Shown here piece after piece: positions 1-5,934 of a stretch of 12,755 bases of DNA (position 1 is its first letter; each line of letters opens with the position of its first letter). The position numbers were made by a program, and so were the translations under genes. Under the pieces are notes generated by a model, which saw nothing but the letters and a program-made list of their open reading frames with translations, was not told the origin of the DNA and made no database searches. Source of the DNA: DATFXF01 sp035258565 (GTDB lineage Bacteria; Acidobacteriota; Terriglobia; Acidiferrales; UBA7541); the NCBI GenBank assembly GCA_035258565.1, contig DATFXF010000046.1, forward strand, positions 1 to 12,755, written 5' to 3'.

Positions 1-1
1 C

Positions 2-181
2 CCCGCCGTGTGGATCGTGGCGCCATTTTCCGTCCTTTTCTGCTTTCTGCTGATGGCGGGCCTGCCGGTCGAGAACTGGATCCGATTCGTCTTGTGGCTG
101 GCGATCGGCTTGGTAGTCTATTTCGGCTACGGCCGACGAAACAGCCAGCTCGAAAACACCTCCGCCCGGGGGAGCCGCTGA
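2..181 (+). CDS. APC-family amino acid permease, C-terminal end (partial)
   Basis: This is the last 59 codons of a gene that begins before the window. The reading frame is open from base 2 to a TGA at 179-181. It encodes two hydrophobic stretches, about residues 3-20 and 26-43, separated by a short turn containing LPVENWIR. A charged tail with YGRRNSQL follows. The turn, the last helix and the short cytoplasmic tail with a Y-x-x-G-R-R pattern resemble the C-terminus of CAT-type members of the amino acid-polyamine-organocation (APC) transporters, which are inner-membrane amino acid importers or exchangers. Its stop overlaps the ATG of the next gene (TGATG), so the two are probably co-translated. 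The substrate cannot be told from this fragment. Confidence 0.65.
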   Translation, partial: PAVWIVAPFSVLFCFLLMAGLPVENWIRFVLWLAIGLVVYFGYGRRNSQLENTSARGSR

Positions 182-1023
182 TGCCCGCGCCGCTTCGGGT
201 TCACGCCGCCGCTGTCGCCTTGGCCGTACTGCTCGCGCCGGAGGGCGCATTCGGCTGGGGCGCCAACGCCCACCGATTGATCGCAAATAAAGCGGTGGAT
301 ACACTCCCGGCTGATCTGCGCGCGTTTTTCGAAGCCGGTCGCCCCACGCTGACCCAAAACTCCGTCCTACCCCTCGATGGGCTAGCCAGGAATCCTGTGG
401 CCGAAAGGCGCTACCACTACTTGATGCTTGATCGCTATGGCCGCTTCCCCTTCGAGGCTCTGCCGCGCAACTACAAAGCCGCACTGAGCAAATTCGGCAA
501 GAGCAAGATCGACGCCAACGGCCTGCTCCCTTGGCAGATTGGCGTGTACAGCGAAAAGCTTACCAACGCCTTCCGCACGCGCGACTGGGAGGCCGTGCGG
601 CTGAATGCCGGGCTGCTAGCCCACTACGTCGCCGAGGCCCACGATCCCTTCAACACCACCGAGAATTTCGACGGTCACCTGACCGGGCAGATCGGGGTCG
701 AAAGCCGCTTCGGCATCAGCCTGGTGGACCGCTTCTCAACCTTCTCCCCGGTGCGACCAAATGACGCTGTTCCGATCAGCGACCCCACCGACCATGCATT
801 CGACATTTGCCTGACGGCCCATGGCTGGCTGGAGCTCGTTCTTCTGGCCGACCTGCGTGCCCGCAAGGGTCTGACCGACTATACCGATGAGTATTACGAT
901 CGTTTTTACAATCAGGCGGGCGCGATCATGATGCGGCAACTCTCTGATGCCGCCACCAACGTGGGCTCCTACTGGCTGACGGCTTGGAAAAATGCGGGGC
1001 AGCCGCAACTTCCCGGAAAATAG
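181..1023 (+). CDS. Exported P1 nuclease / zinc phospholipase C-fold protein
   Basis: A 280-residue protein with a signal peptide. Residues 1-25 have a basic start, a hydrophobic core (AAAVALAVLLA) and a cleavage-like AFG before Trp26. Cleavage there would leave Trp at the mature N-terminus. In the S1/P1 nuclease and zinc phospholipase C superfamily the N-terminal Trp itself binds zinc. Other possible metal ligands are His31 (WGANAH), His79, His148, Glu152, His154 and His166. Their spacing is not an exact match to classical P1 nuclease, so the substrate (single-stranded nucleic acid or phospholipid) is open. I chose ATG 181 because it begins the signal peptide, overlaps the upstream stop and has GGGGGAG six bases before it. 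An earlier in-frame ATG at 10 lies inside the permease gene. The protein likely acts in the periplasm or outside the cell. Confidence 0.7.
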   Translation: MPAPLRVHAAAVALAVLLAPEGAFGWGANAHRLIANKAVDTLPADLRAFFEAGRPTLTQNSVLPLDGLARNPVAERRYHYLMLDRYGRFPFEALPRNYKAALSKFGKSKIDANGLLPWQIGVYSEKLTNAFRTRDWEAVRLNAGLLAHYVAEAHDPFNTTENFDGHLTGQIGVESRFGISLVDRFSTFSPVRPNDAVPISDPTDHAFDICLTAHGWLELVLLADLRARKGLTDYTDEYYDRFYNQAGAIMMRQLSDAATNVGSYWLTAWKNAGQPQLPGK

Positions 1024-1038
1024 CCCAGGGGATCGAGC

Positions 1039-2079
1039 GTGAATGCAAACGACCTGGACCGATTTCTAGCCGCGCTCCCCAAGGCGGAACTCCACTTGCA
1101 CCTGGAGGGCTCAATCGAACCAGACATAGCGGTGGAACTCGCCCGGCGCCACGGGGTGAGACTGACGCCGGAGGAAGTCGCCGCACGCTACGCCTACCAT
1201 GATTTCGCCGATTTTCTCGAGGCCTTCAAGTGGGTCACTTCATTTCTCCGTACCCCCGCCGACTACGGGCTTATCACCGCACGCCTCATCGAACAGCTAG
1301 CCAGCCAAAACGTGGTCTATGCCGAGGTCACCGTGTCGGTCGGCGTCATGCTCCGCCGTCACCAAGATGTAGAGGCCAATTTCGCCGCCATCCACGAGGC
1401 AGGCGGACGGGCCAGGGCCCAAGGCGTGCGGCTCCAATGGATTTTCGACGCCGTGCGGCAGTTCGGCCCGGGCGCGGCGATGGAGGTCGCACGCTGGGCC
1501 GGGCGGATGAGGCCCGGCGGCGTGGTGGCCTTCGGGATGGGCGGTGACGAGCTCGGTTTGCCCACGGCTGATTTCCGCCCGGTCTATGATTACGCAGCTG
1601 GCCAAGGGCTTCACCGGCTGGTGCATGCCGGCGAAGTCGGTCGGCCGGAAGCTGTCCGCGAGGCCGTGGAGCTGCTCGGCGCAGAGCGCATCGGGCACGG
1701 CATTGCCGCGATGCGTCAGGAGCAGGCCATCGAATTCCTGGCCGCGCGCCAAGTGCCGCTTGAGATCTGCCCGACCAGCAACCTGAGCACGGGGGCGCTG
1801 GCCTGTCAGCTCGGCCGGAGGAAAGCAAGGATCGAAGACCATCCCCTGCGGCAGTTCTTCGCGCGCGGCCTGGGCGTCACCTTGGCCAGCGATGACCCAG
1901 CGATGTTCCACACCACCCTGCTCGGCGAATACGCCCTCGGGCCGCGGCTTGGGCTCGACCGCGGTGCGCTCGTGCGCATCGCCGAGATGGGCTTTGAATT
2001 CGCGTTTCTGCTTCCAGGGGAGAAACGTGCCCTGCTCGAAGCACTGCGCGCCCGGACAAATTCCCCGGGACTGGTATAA
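1039..2079 (+). CDS. add: Adenosine deaminase family protein
   Basis: A 346-residue amidohydrolase that hydrolytically deaminates adenosine or a related 6-aminopurine nucleoside. Motifs appear in family order: the zinc pair His19/His21 in AELHLHLEGS, His196 and catalytic Glu199 in VHAGEVG, His220 in ERIGHGI, the CPTSN segment near 244-248, and zinc ligand Asp285 with Asp286 in SDDPAMF. Length and order are normal for bacterial enzymes. The start is GTG 1039, with AGGGGA six bases upstream; no ATG in frame explains the N-terminal motif better. It lies 15 nt after the exported nuclease-like gene, and its TAA overlaps an ATG leading into purS. Some members of this family deaminate aminodeoxyfutalosine in the alternative menaquinone pathway, so the substrate is not certain; the family call is. 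Confidence 0.88.
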   Translation: MNANDLDRFLAALPKAELHLHLEGSIEPDIAVELARRHGVRLTPEEVAARYAYHDFADFLEAFKWVTSFLRTPADYGLITARLIEQLASQNVVYAEVTVSVGVMLRRHQDVEANFAAIHEAGGRARAQGVRLQWIFDAVRQFGPGAAMEVARWAGRMRPGGVVAFGMGGDELGLPTADFRPVYDYAAGQGLHRLVHAGEVGRPEAVREAVELLGAERIGHGIAAMRQEQAIEFLAARQVPLEICPTSNLSTGALACQLGRRKARIEDHPLRQFFARGLGVTLASDDPAMFHTTLLGEYALGPRLGLDRGALVRIAEMGFEFAFLLPGEKRALLEALRARTNSPGLV

Positions 2080-2080
2080 T
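2073..2080 (+). promoter_or_regulatory. Possible extended -10 promoter for purS
   Basis: A TGG-TATAAT sequence (TATAAT at 2075-2080) overlaps the end of the adenosine deaminase gene. The perfect -10 hexamer with an upstream TG would place transcription start near 2087-2088, on the preferred purS ATG at 2088, giving a leaderless mRNA. A weak -35-like CGGACA lies at 2053-2058 with a 16-nt spacer. The match could be chance, since purS can also be read through from upstream. Confidence 0.4.
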
Positions 2081-2087
2081 GCCGGCC

Positions 2088-2327
2088 ATGAGAGCGCACG
2101 TGTGGGTGATGTTGAAGTCAACCGTGCTCGATCCGCAGGGGCAGACCATCCGGCACGCCCTGGCTTCACTCGGCTATACCCAGGTCCGCGAGGTGAGGCA
2201 GGGGAAGTTTTTTGTGCTTGAGCTCAACGGCGCGAGCCCCGAGGAGGCGCGGAAACAGGTCGAGCGCATCGCGCGGGAAGTCCTCACCAACCCGGTCATC
2301 GAGGAATTCCGCTTCGAAATCGAATAG
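2088..2327 (+). CDS. purS: Phosphoribosylformylglycinamidine synthase subunit PurS
   Basis: A 79-residue protein that matches PurS, the small subunit that with PurQ (glutaminase) and PurL (synthase) converts FGAR to FGAM in purine biosynthesis. Visible hallmarks are the short N-terminal strand (AHVWVMLKS), the VLDPQGQTI loop, the helix with LASLGYTQV, the strand GKFFVLEL and the C-terminal VLTNPVIEEFRFEIE. I chose ATG 2088 over ATG 2079 because it matches the usual PurS N-terminus (M-basic-A-x-V). The earlier start would overlap the stop of the deaminase gene (TAATG) and adds only three residues. Neither start has an obvious Shine-Dalgarno. purQ and purL, the common neighbours, do not follow: the next 300 bases hold a gene remnant and glmS. 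Confidence 0.9.
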   Translation: MRAHVWVMLKSTVLDPQGQTIRHALASLGYTQVREVRQGKFFVLELNGASPEEARKQVERIAREVLTNPVIEEFRFEIE

Positions 2328-2370
2328 ATTCAAACACCGAAAAAGCCGCCTGCCTCACGAAAGACGGCAA

Positions 2371-2493
2371 GTCCTTCAAGCAAGCTCGGTGCGCCAGCCG
2401 CACGGCTTCCGTGATCCCAAGCTCGTGCTGGACGCGGCTCAGCGCAACTTGGAGTGGTTCAGTAAGTATCTAGGACATTCTCCAAGTAAGTAG
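2371..2493 (+). pseudogene. Remnant resembling an S9-type peptidase C-terminus
   Basis: The frame ending at TAG 2491-2493 encodes RQPHGFRDPK (2392-2421), then about 15 residues further LEWFSKYLG. The pair HGF and W-F-x-K-Y-L at this spacing is typical of the last 35 residues of S9 (prolyl oligopeptidase family) alpha/beta hydrolases, where the His of HGF is the catalytic His. No upstream body of the enzyme is present: the frame runs back only into the purS coding region, where its translation looks like frame shadow. I therefore read it as the leftover end of a deleted gene. The true left edge of the remnant is unknown. It could alternatively be a chance open frame. Confidence 0.5.
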
Positions 2494-2498
2494 GAAAG

Positions 2499-2579
2499 AT
2501 GGCATTAATCGCACAGATGCAGGCGCACTTGAACCACCCCAGAACTGCGGGCGAATATGCTACTCTCAAAGATTCCTAG
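2499..2579 (+). CDS. Possible 26-residue leader or small ORF upstream of glmS
   Basis: An ATG at 2499 follows an AGGA (2492-2495) and opens 26 codons, starting MALIAQMQAHL and ending at TAG 2577-2579. The last base of the stop is the first base of the hairpin stem at 2579-2597, and glmS starts 45 bases later. I do not recognise the peptide. It could be a leader peptide, a fragment of a lost gene, or chance; an ORF this short with a moderate ribosome binding site is not strong evidence alone. Confidence 0.2.
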   Translation: MALIAQMQAHLNHPRTAGEYATLKDS

Positions 2580-2597
2580 GCGGCTCGCCGTGCCGCC
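2579..2597 (+). promoter_or_regulatory. GC-rich hairpin in the glmS leader
   Basis: GGCGGC (2579-2584) pairs perfectly with GCCGCC (2592-2597) across a 7-base loop. It ends 9 bases before the purine-rich ribosome binding site GAGGAGGAG (2607-2615) of glmS and begins inside the stop codon of a small upstream ORF. It has no T-run after it, so it does not look like an intrinsic terminator. A role in translation control or mRNA stability is possible. I see nothing resembling the glmS ribozyme. Confidence 0.25.
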
Positions 2598-2624
2598 GCT
2601 GTGTCCGAGGAGGAGTCGGATCCC

Positions 2625-4481
2625 ATGTGCGGTATTGTCGGGTACATCGGACCTAAGAAAGTCGTGCCGCTGATTCTGGATGGGTTAAAGCGCCTCGAGT
2701 ACCGTGGCTACGACTCCGCGGGCATTGCCGTGGTGACGCAGAACGGCAAGCTGGACATTCGCCGCGCTTCAGGCAAGCTGCGCAACCTGGAGGAAGCCAT
2801 TCGCCTGTCGCCGATTGACGGAAGATACGGCGTCGGGCACACGCGCTGGGCCACGCACGGGCGTCCGACCGAGGAAAACGCTCACCCGCACCGCGACTGC
2901 ACCGGTCAAGTCGTCGTGGTTCACAACGGCATTATCGAGAACTATCTCGAGCTGAAACGGCAGCTCGCCAAGGAAGGTCACCGGTTCGTCACCGAAACCG
3001 ACACCGAGGTGATCGCCCACCTGGTGGAGAAAAATCTCAACGGCGCGCCGCTCGAGGAGGCGGTGCGCAAGACCGTGAAGCAATTGAACGGCGTCTATGC
3101 GCTGGCCATCCTTTCCTCGAAAGACCCCAACAAGATCGTTGCCGCTCGCTTCGGCCCTCCGGCCGTCATTGGCTTGGGACAGGATGAGTACTTTGTGGCC
3201 AGTGACATTCCCGCTGTCCTCTACCACACCCGCGACGTTTTTTTTCTGGCCGACGGCGACCTCGCCGTCATCACACCCCAAGGTGTGCGCCTGCTCGATT
3301 TCGAGGGCCGCGCAATCCAGCGACCGGTCCAACACGTCACCTGGGATCCCATCCTGGCGGAAAAGGGTGGCTTCAAGCATTTCATGCAGAAGGAGATCTT
3401 TGAGCAGCCCCGCGCCGTGCGCGACACCCTGCTGGGCAGGATTTCGCTCGATAGCGGCAAGGTTTTCCTGGACGAGATGGACATCACGGAAAAGGAGTTT
3501 CAGGACTTCCGCGACATCAAGATCGTCGCCTGTGGCACGAGCTGGCACGCGGCGCAGGCGGGCAAATTCATGATCGAGCGCCTGGCGCAAATCCCCGTCG
3601 AGGTGGACTACGGCAGCGAATTTCGCTATCGCGACCCGATCGTGGATTCGAAGACGTTAGCGATCTGCATCAGCCAGTCCGGCGAAACTGCGGATACACT
3701 CGCCGCGCAGCGCGAGGCCAAGCAGAAGGGCGCCAAGACACTGGCCATCTGCAATGTCGTCGGCTCGATGATCACCCGCGAAGCCTCGGGAACAATCTAC
3801 ACACATGCCGGGCCGGAGATCGGCGTCGCTTCCACGAAGGCCTTCACCGGCCAGTTAACGGCCCTGGTGTTGATTGCGCTCTACCTTGGACAAGTTCGAG
3901 GCAAGGTCTCCACGGACAGCGCCAAAAAACTGCTGCAGGAACTGACGCGGCTGCCGCACAAATTGGAGACCATCCTGCAACGCGACGAGGAGATCGAGGA
4001 GCTCGCGCGGCAGTTCTTCCGCTACACCAACTTCCTGTACCTCGGGCGCGGCATCCACTACCCCATCGCACTCGAGGGCGCCCTCAAGCTGAAGGAAATC
4101 TCCTATATTCACGCCGAGGGTTACCCGGCTGGCGAGATGAAGCACGGGCCCAACGCCCTGATTGATGAAAACCTGCCGGTCGTCGTGCTCGCCACACGAG
4201 ATGAAAACGATCCGGATTCAATGATGCGTTACGAAAAGAGCGTCTCCAACATGAAAGAGGTCAAAGCCCGCGACGGTATCGTCGTCTCCGTCGTCAGCGA
4301 AGGCGACCACCTGGCGCGCGAAACCTCGGACCACTCGATTGAGATCGCTCCCGCGCCTGAGCTGCTTGCACCGATCCTGGAGATCATCCCACTGCAATTG
4401 CTGGCCTATCACATCGCCGTGCGGCGCGGATGCGACGTCGATCAGCCGCGCAACCTGGCCAAGTCTGTTACGGTGGAATAA
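2625..4481 (+). CDS. glmS: Glutamine-fructose-6-phosphate aminotransferase (isomerizing)
   Basis: A 618-residue enzyme that makes glucosamine-6-phosphate from fructose-6-phosphate and glutamine, the first step to UDP-GlcNAc for peptidoglycan and lipopolysaccharide. It is cytoplasmic. The N-terminal glutaminase domain starts MCGIVGYIG, so Cys2 becomes the N-terminal nucleophile; HTRWATHGRP, HNGIIENY and TDTEVIAHL follow. Two SIS sugar-isomerase domains follow, with CGTSWHAA, SQSGETADT, GVASTKAFT, EGALKLKEISYIHAEG and the C-terminal DQPRNLAKSVTVE. Length is normal. ATG 2625 is preferred over an in-frame GTG at 2601 because Cys must be residue 2 and because GAGGAGGAG lies nine bases upstream. 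The leader holds a hairpin and a possible small ORF; no glmS ribozyme is visible. Confidence 0.97.
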   Translation: MCGIVGYIGPKKVVPLILDGLKRLEYRGYDSAGIAVVTQNGKLDIRRASGKLRNLEEAIRLSPIDGRYGVGHTRWATHGRPTEENAHPHRDCTGQVVVVHNGIIENYLELKRQLAKEGHRFVTETDTEVIAHLVEKNLNGAPLEEAVRKTVKQLNGVYALAILSSKDPNKIVAARFGPPAVIGLGQDEYFVASDIPAVLYHTRDVFFLADGDLAVITPQGVRLLDFEGRAIQRPVQHVTWDPILAEKGGFKHFMQKEIFEQPRAVRDTLLGRISLDSGKVFLDEMDITEKEFQDFRDIKIVACGTSWHAAQAGKFMIERLAQIPVEVDYGSEFRYRDPIVDSKTLAICISQSGETADTLAAQREAKQKGAKTLAICNVVGSMITREASGTIYTHAGPEIGVASTKAFTGQLTALVLIALYLGQVRGKVSTDSAKKLLQELTRLPHKLETILQRDEEIEELARQFFRYTNFLYLGRGIHYPIALEGALKLKEISYIHAEGYPAGEMKHGPNALIDENLPVVVLATRDENDPDSMMRYEKSVSNMKEVKARDGIVVSVVSEGDHLARETSDHSIEIAPAPELLAPILEIIPLQLLAYHIAVRRGCDVDQPRNLAKSVTVE

Positions 4482-4529
4482 CCGGGCCTTCTCCCCATGC
4501 GAGTTACGGGTGCACTCCTCGAGCGATGT

Positions 4530-4562
4530 CCCTCCGGTGAGAAAAACGCATCTCCCGGAGGG
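4530..4562 (+). terminator. Strong hairpin between glmS and the POTRA gene
   Basis: CCCTCCGG (4530-4537) pairs with CCGGAGGG (4555-4562). Inside it GAGA (4539-4542) pairs with TCTC (4551-4554), leaving one bulged T and an 8-base loop: 12 base pairs in all. It begins 48 bases after the glmS stop and ends 9 bases before a -10-like TAAAAT. No T-run follows on the plus strand, so an intrinsic terminator of standard type is not shown. It could end the glmS mRNA, protect its 3' end, or act on the neighbouring promoter. Confidence 0.4.
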
Positions 4563-4571
4563 GGTGTCGCG

Positions 4572-4577
4572 TAAAAT
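4572..4577 (+). promoter_or_regulatory. -10-like hexamer before the POTRA gene
   Basis: TAAAAT lies eight bases before the GTG at 4586. Transcription from it would begin at or next to the start codon. No clear -35 box and no Shine-Dalgarno are visible, which fits a leaderless mRNA. The last T of the hexamer is also the first base of an in-frame TAA (4577-4579), so the coding region cannot start further upstream. Confidence 0.35.
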
Positions 4578-4585
4578 AACGAGAC

Positions 4586-5881
4586 GTGGGAAGCGCTACG
4601 CCATCCTGTGTGCGCCTGGCGGCGCTTGCTGTGGCGCTCTTGGCTCCTCCGCAGCAAAACCCTTCGGCCACCGCGAAACTTGCCGCCATCAAGGTGACAG
4701 GCTCGCACCGCTATCGCGGAGCCGACATTGCCGCAACCAGCGGCCTGCATGTCGGGGATTCCGTCACACGGGAAGAGATCGACCGAGCCGCCAATCAGCT
4801 GCTAGAACTCGGCCCTTTCACGAGCGCCTACTACCACTTCACTAGCTCCGGAGAGAGCCTCTACCTCGAGTTTCAGGTCGAAGACGCGCCGGCGGTCCCC
4901 GTGTCGTTTGATAATTTCCCCTGGTTCACTGATGCCGAGCTGACCGACGCGATCAAGCAGGCCGTTACGCTGTTCGATGGCACGGCGCCCGAACAAGGCA
5001 CGATCCTCGAGCAGATAACTCAAGCCCTCGAGAAGCTCATGGTCACGCGCGACATCCATGCGAAGGTGGAGCGCACGCTCGTGGCCCAGCCGGCGAGCGA
5101 ACAGATGATGCAGCAGTTCCGCGTGGAAGGCGCGAGCCTACGCATCGAGGCCGTCGAGTTCGGGGACGCACTGGCCTCCCGCTCGTCGCGCGTTCAAGAC
5201 CGTCTCTCTGACCTTGTGGGGAAGCCCTACTCGCGGTTTGCGGTGGAACTGTTCGCCCATGAGCAAGTACGGCCTCTCTATCTCGAGCGGGGTCATCTCC
5301 GCGCGCGCATCGGCCGGCCAACGGTTCGCTTCAGCGGCGAGCCGAATCGTCCTTTGCCCGATCGTGTGATCGTCATCGTGCCCATCGACCCCGGCCCGGC
5401 CTATCGATGGGGCGGCGTAGCCTGGAACGGCAACCAAGTGTTTACCTCCACTGCGCTAGATGAATTCATGGGGCTGAAACGCGACGAAGTCGCCAACGGT
5501 GCGAAGATCGCGGGTGGCTATCTCCGTGTGCGAGATGAATACGGGCGTCGTGGCTACCTGGACGTCAAGTTCGACCCCAAGCCTTCCTATGACGATGCGG
5601 CGCAGCGGGTCTCCTACTCCGTGGCCTTCACCGAAGGAGTGCAGTACCGCTTGGGCGAGCTCGTCATCACCGGCCTCTCGCTGACGGCTGAGCACAAGCT
5701 GCAGGGGGCGTGGCGACTGGCGCGCGGTCAGATTTTTGACCGCCTCTATTTTGACGAATTCCTCGCCACCGGGATCAAGCAAGCGTTCGCCGATTACGTC
5801 GTCAACTACAACGAAGTGGGGCACTGGCTGCGCACCGAGCCGAGCACGCGCACCGTGCACGTCCTGCTCGACTTCAAATAG
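4586..5881 (+). CDS. Secreted multi-POTRA protein, BamA/Omp85-like without a barrel
   Basis: A 431-residue protein with an N-terminal signal-like stretch (hydrophobic LAALAVALLA, residues 11-20). About five POTRA-like modules follow, at residues 31-101, 104-183, 184-270, 272-352 and 354-430. They show repeated short strands such as LAAIKVTGSHRY, a helix-turn-helix with LLELGPF, and closing strands such as LYLEFQVED and VHVLLDFK. BamA, the outer-membrane protein insertase, also has five POTRA domains but then a 16-strand barrel. This protein stops right after the last POTRA, and larE starts 54 bases later, so no barrel is encoded. It may be a periplasmic partner of an outer-membrane insertase or exporter. 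GTG 4586 is the first possible start because TAA precedes it in frame at 4577; GTG 4610 is an alternative. Domain limits are by eye. Confidence 0.65.
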   Translation: MGSATPSCVRLAALAVALLAPPQQNPSATAKLAAIKVTGSHRYRGADIAATSGLHVGDSVTREEIDRAANQLLELGPFTSAYYHFTSSGESLYLEFQVEDAPAVPVSFDNFPWFTDAELTDAIKQAVTLFDGTAPEQGTILEQITQALEKLMVTRDIHAKVERTLVAQPASEQMMQQFRVEGASLRIEAVEFGDALASRSSRVQDRLSDLVGKPYSRFAVELFAHEQVRPLYLERGHLRARIGRPTVRFSGEPNRPLPDRVIVIVPIDPGPAYRWGGVAWNGNQVFTSTALDEFMGLKRDEVANGAKIAGGYLRVRDEYGRRGYLDVKFDPKPSYDDAAQRVSYSVAFTEGVQYRLGELVITGLSLTAEHKLQGAWRLARGQIFDRLYFDEFLATGIKQAFADYVVNYNEVGHWLRTEPSTRTVHVLLDFK

Positions 5882-5920
5882 CCACTTCCATACCGCAAAC
5901 CGCTTCGAGAGACTCTGCGC

Positions 5921-5926
5921 TATACT
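5921..5926 (+). promoter_or_regulatory. -10-like hexamer before larE
   Basis: TATACT lies eight bases before ATG 5935 in the 53-base spacer after the POTRA gene. Transcription would start near 5933-5935. The mRNA would then be leaderless for ATG 5935, or carry a leader of about 50 bases if translation begins at GTG 5986. I see no convincing -35 box. Confidence 0.4.
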
Positions 5927-5934
5927 AGCTGGAC

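Noticed and set aside
10..180. Extended N-terminus of the nuclease-like gene from ATG 10
   Set aside because: The 57 extra codons lie in another frame of the permease end, and the signal peptide begins cleanly at ATG 181.
1297..2169. Long minus-strand open frame (290 codons) opposite the adenosine deaminase gene
   Set aside because: It is antisense to a gene with complete catalytic motifs, its translation has no recognisable domain, and GC-rich genes commonly leave such open shadow frames.
2323..2395. Lysine-rich frame with KDGKSFKQA upstream of the peptidase remnant
   Set aside because: It looked briefly like a protein tail but is short, in a different frame from the remnant, and matches no family I can name.
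2328..2624. glmS ribozyme upstream of glmS
   Set aside because: No sequence resembling the conserved catalytic core is visible, and the spacer is occupied by a gene remnant and a simple hairpin.
2769..3590. 273-codon minus-strand open frame inside glmS
   Set aside because: It lies wholly opposite the glutaminase and first SIS domains of glmS and shows no independent features; codon-bias shadow.
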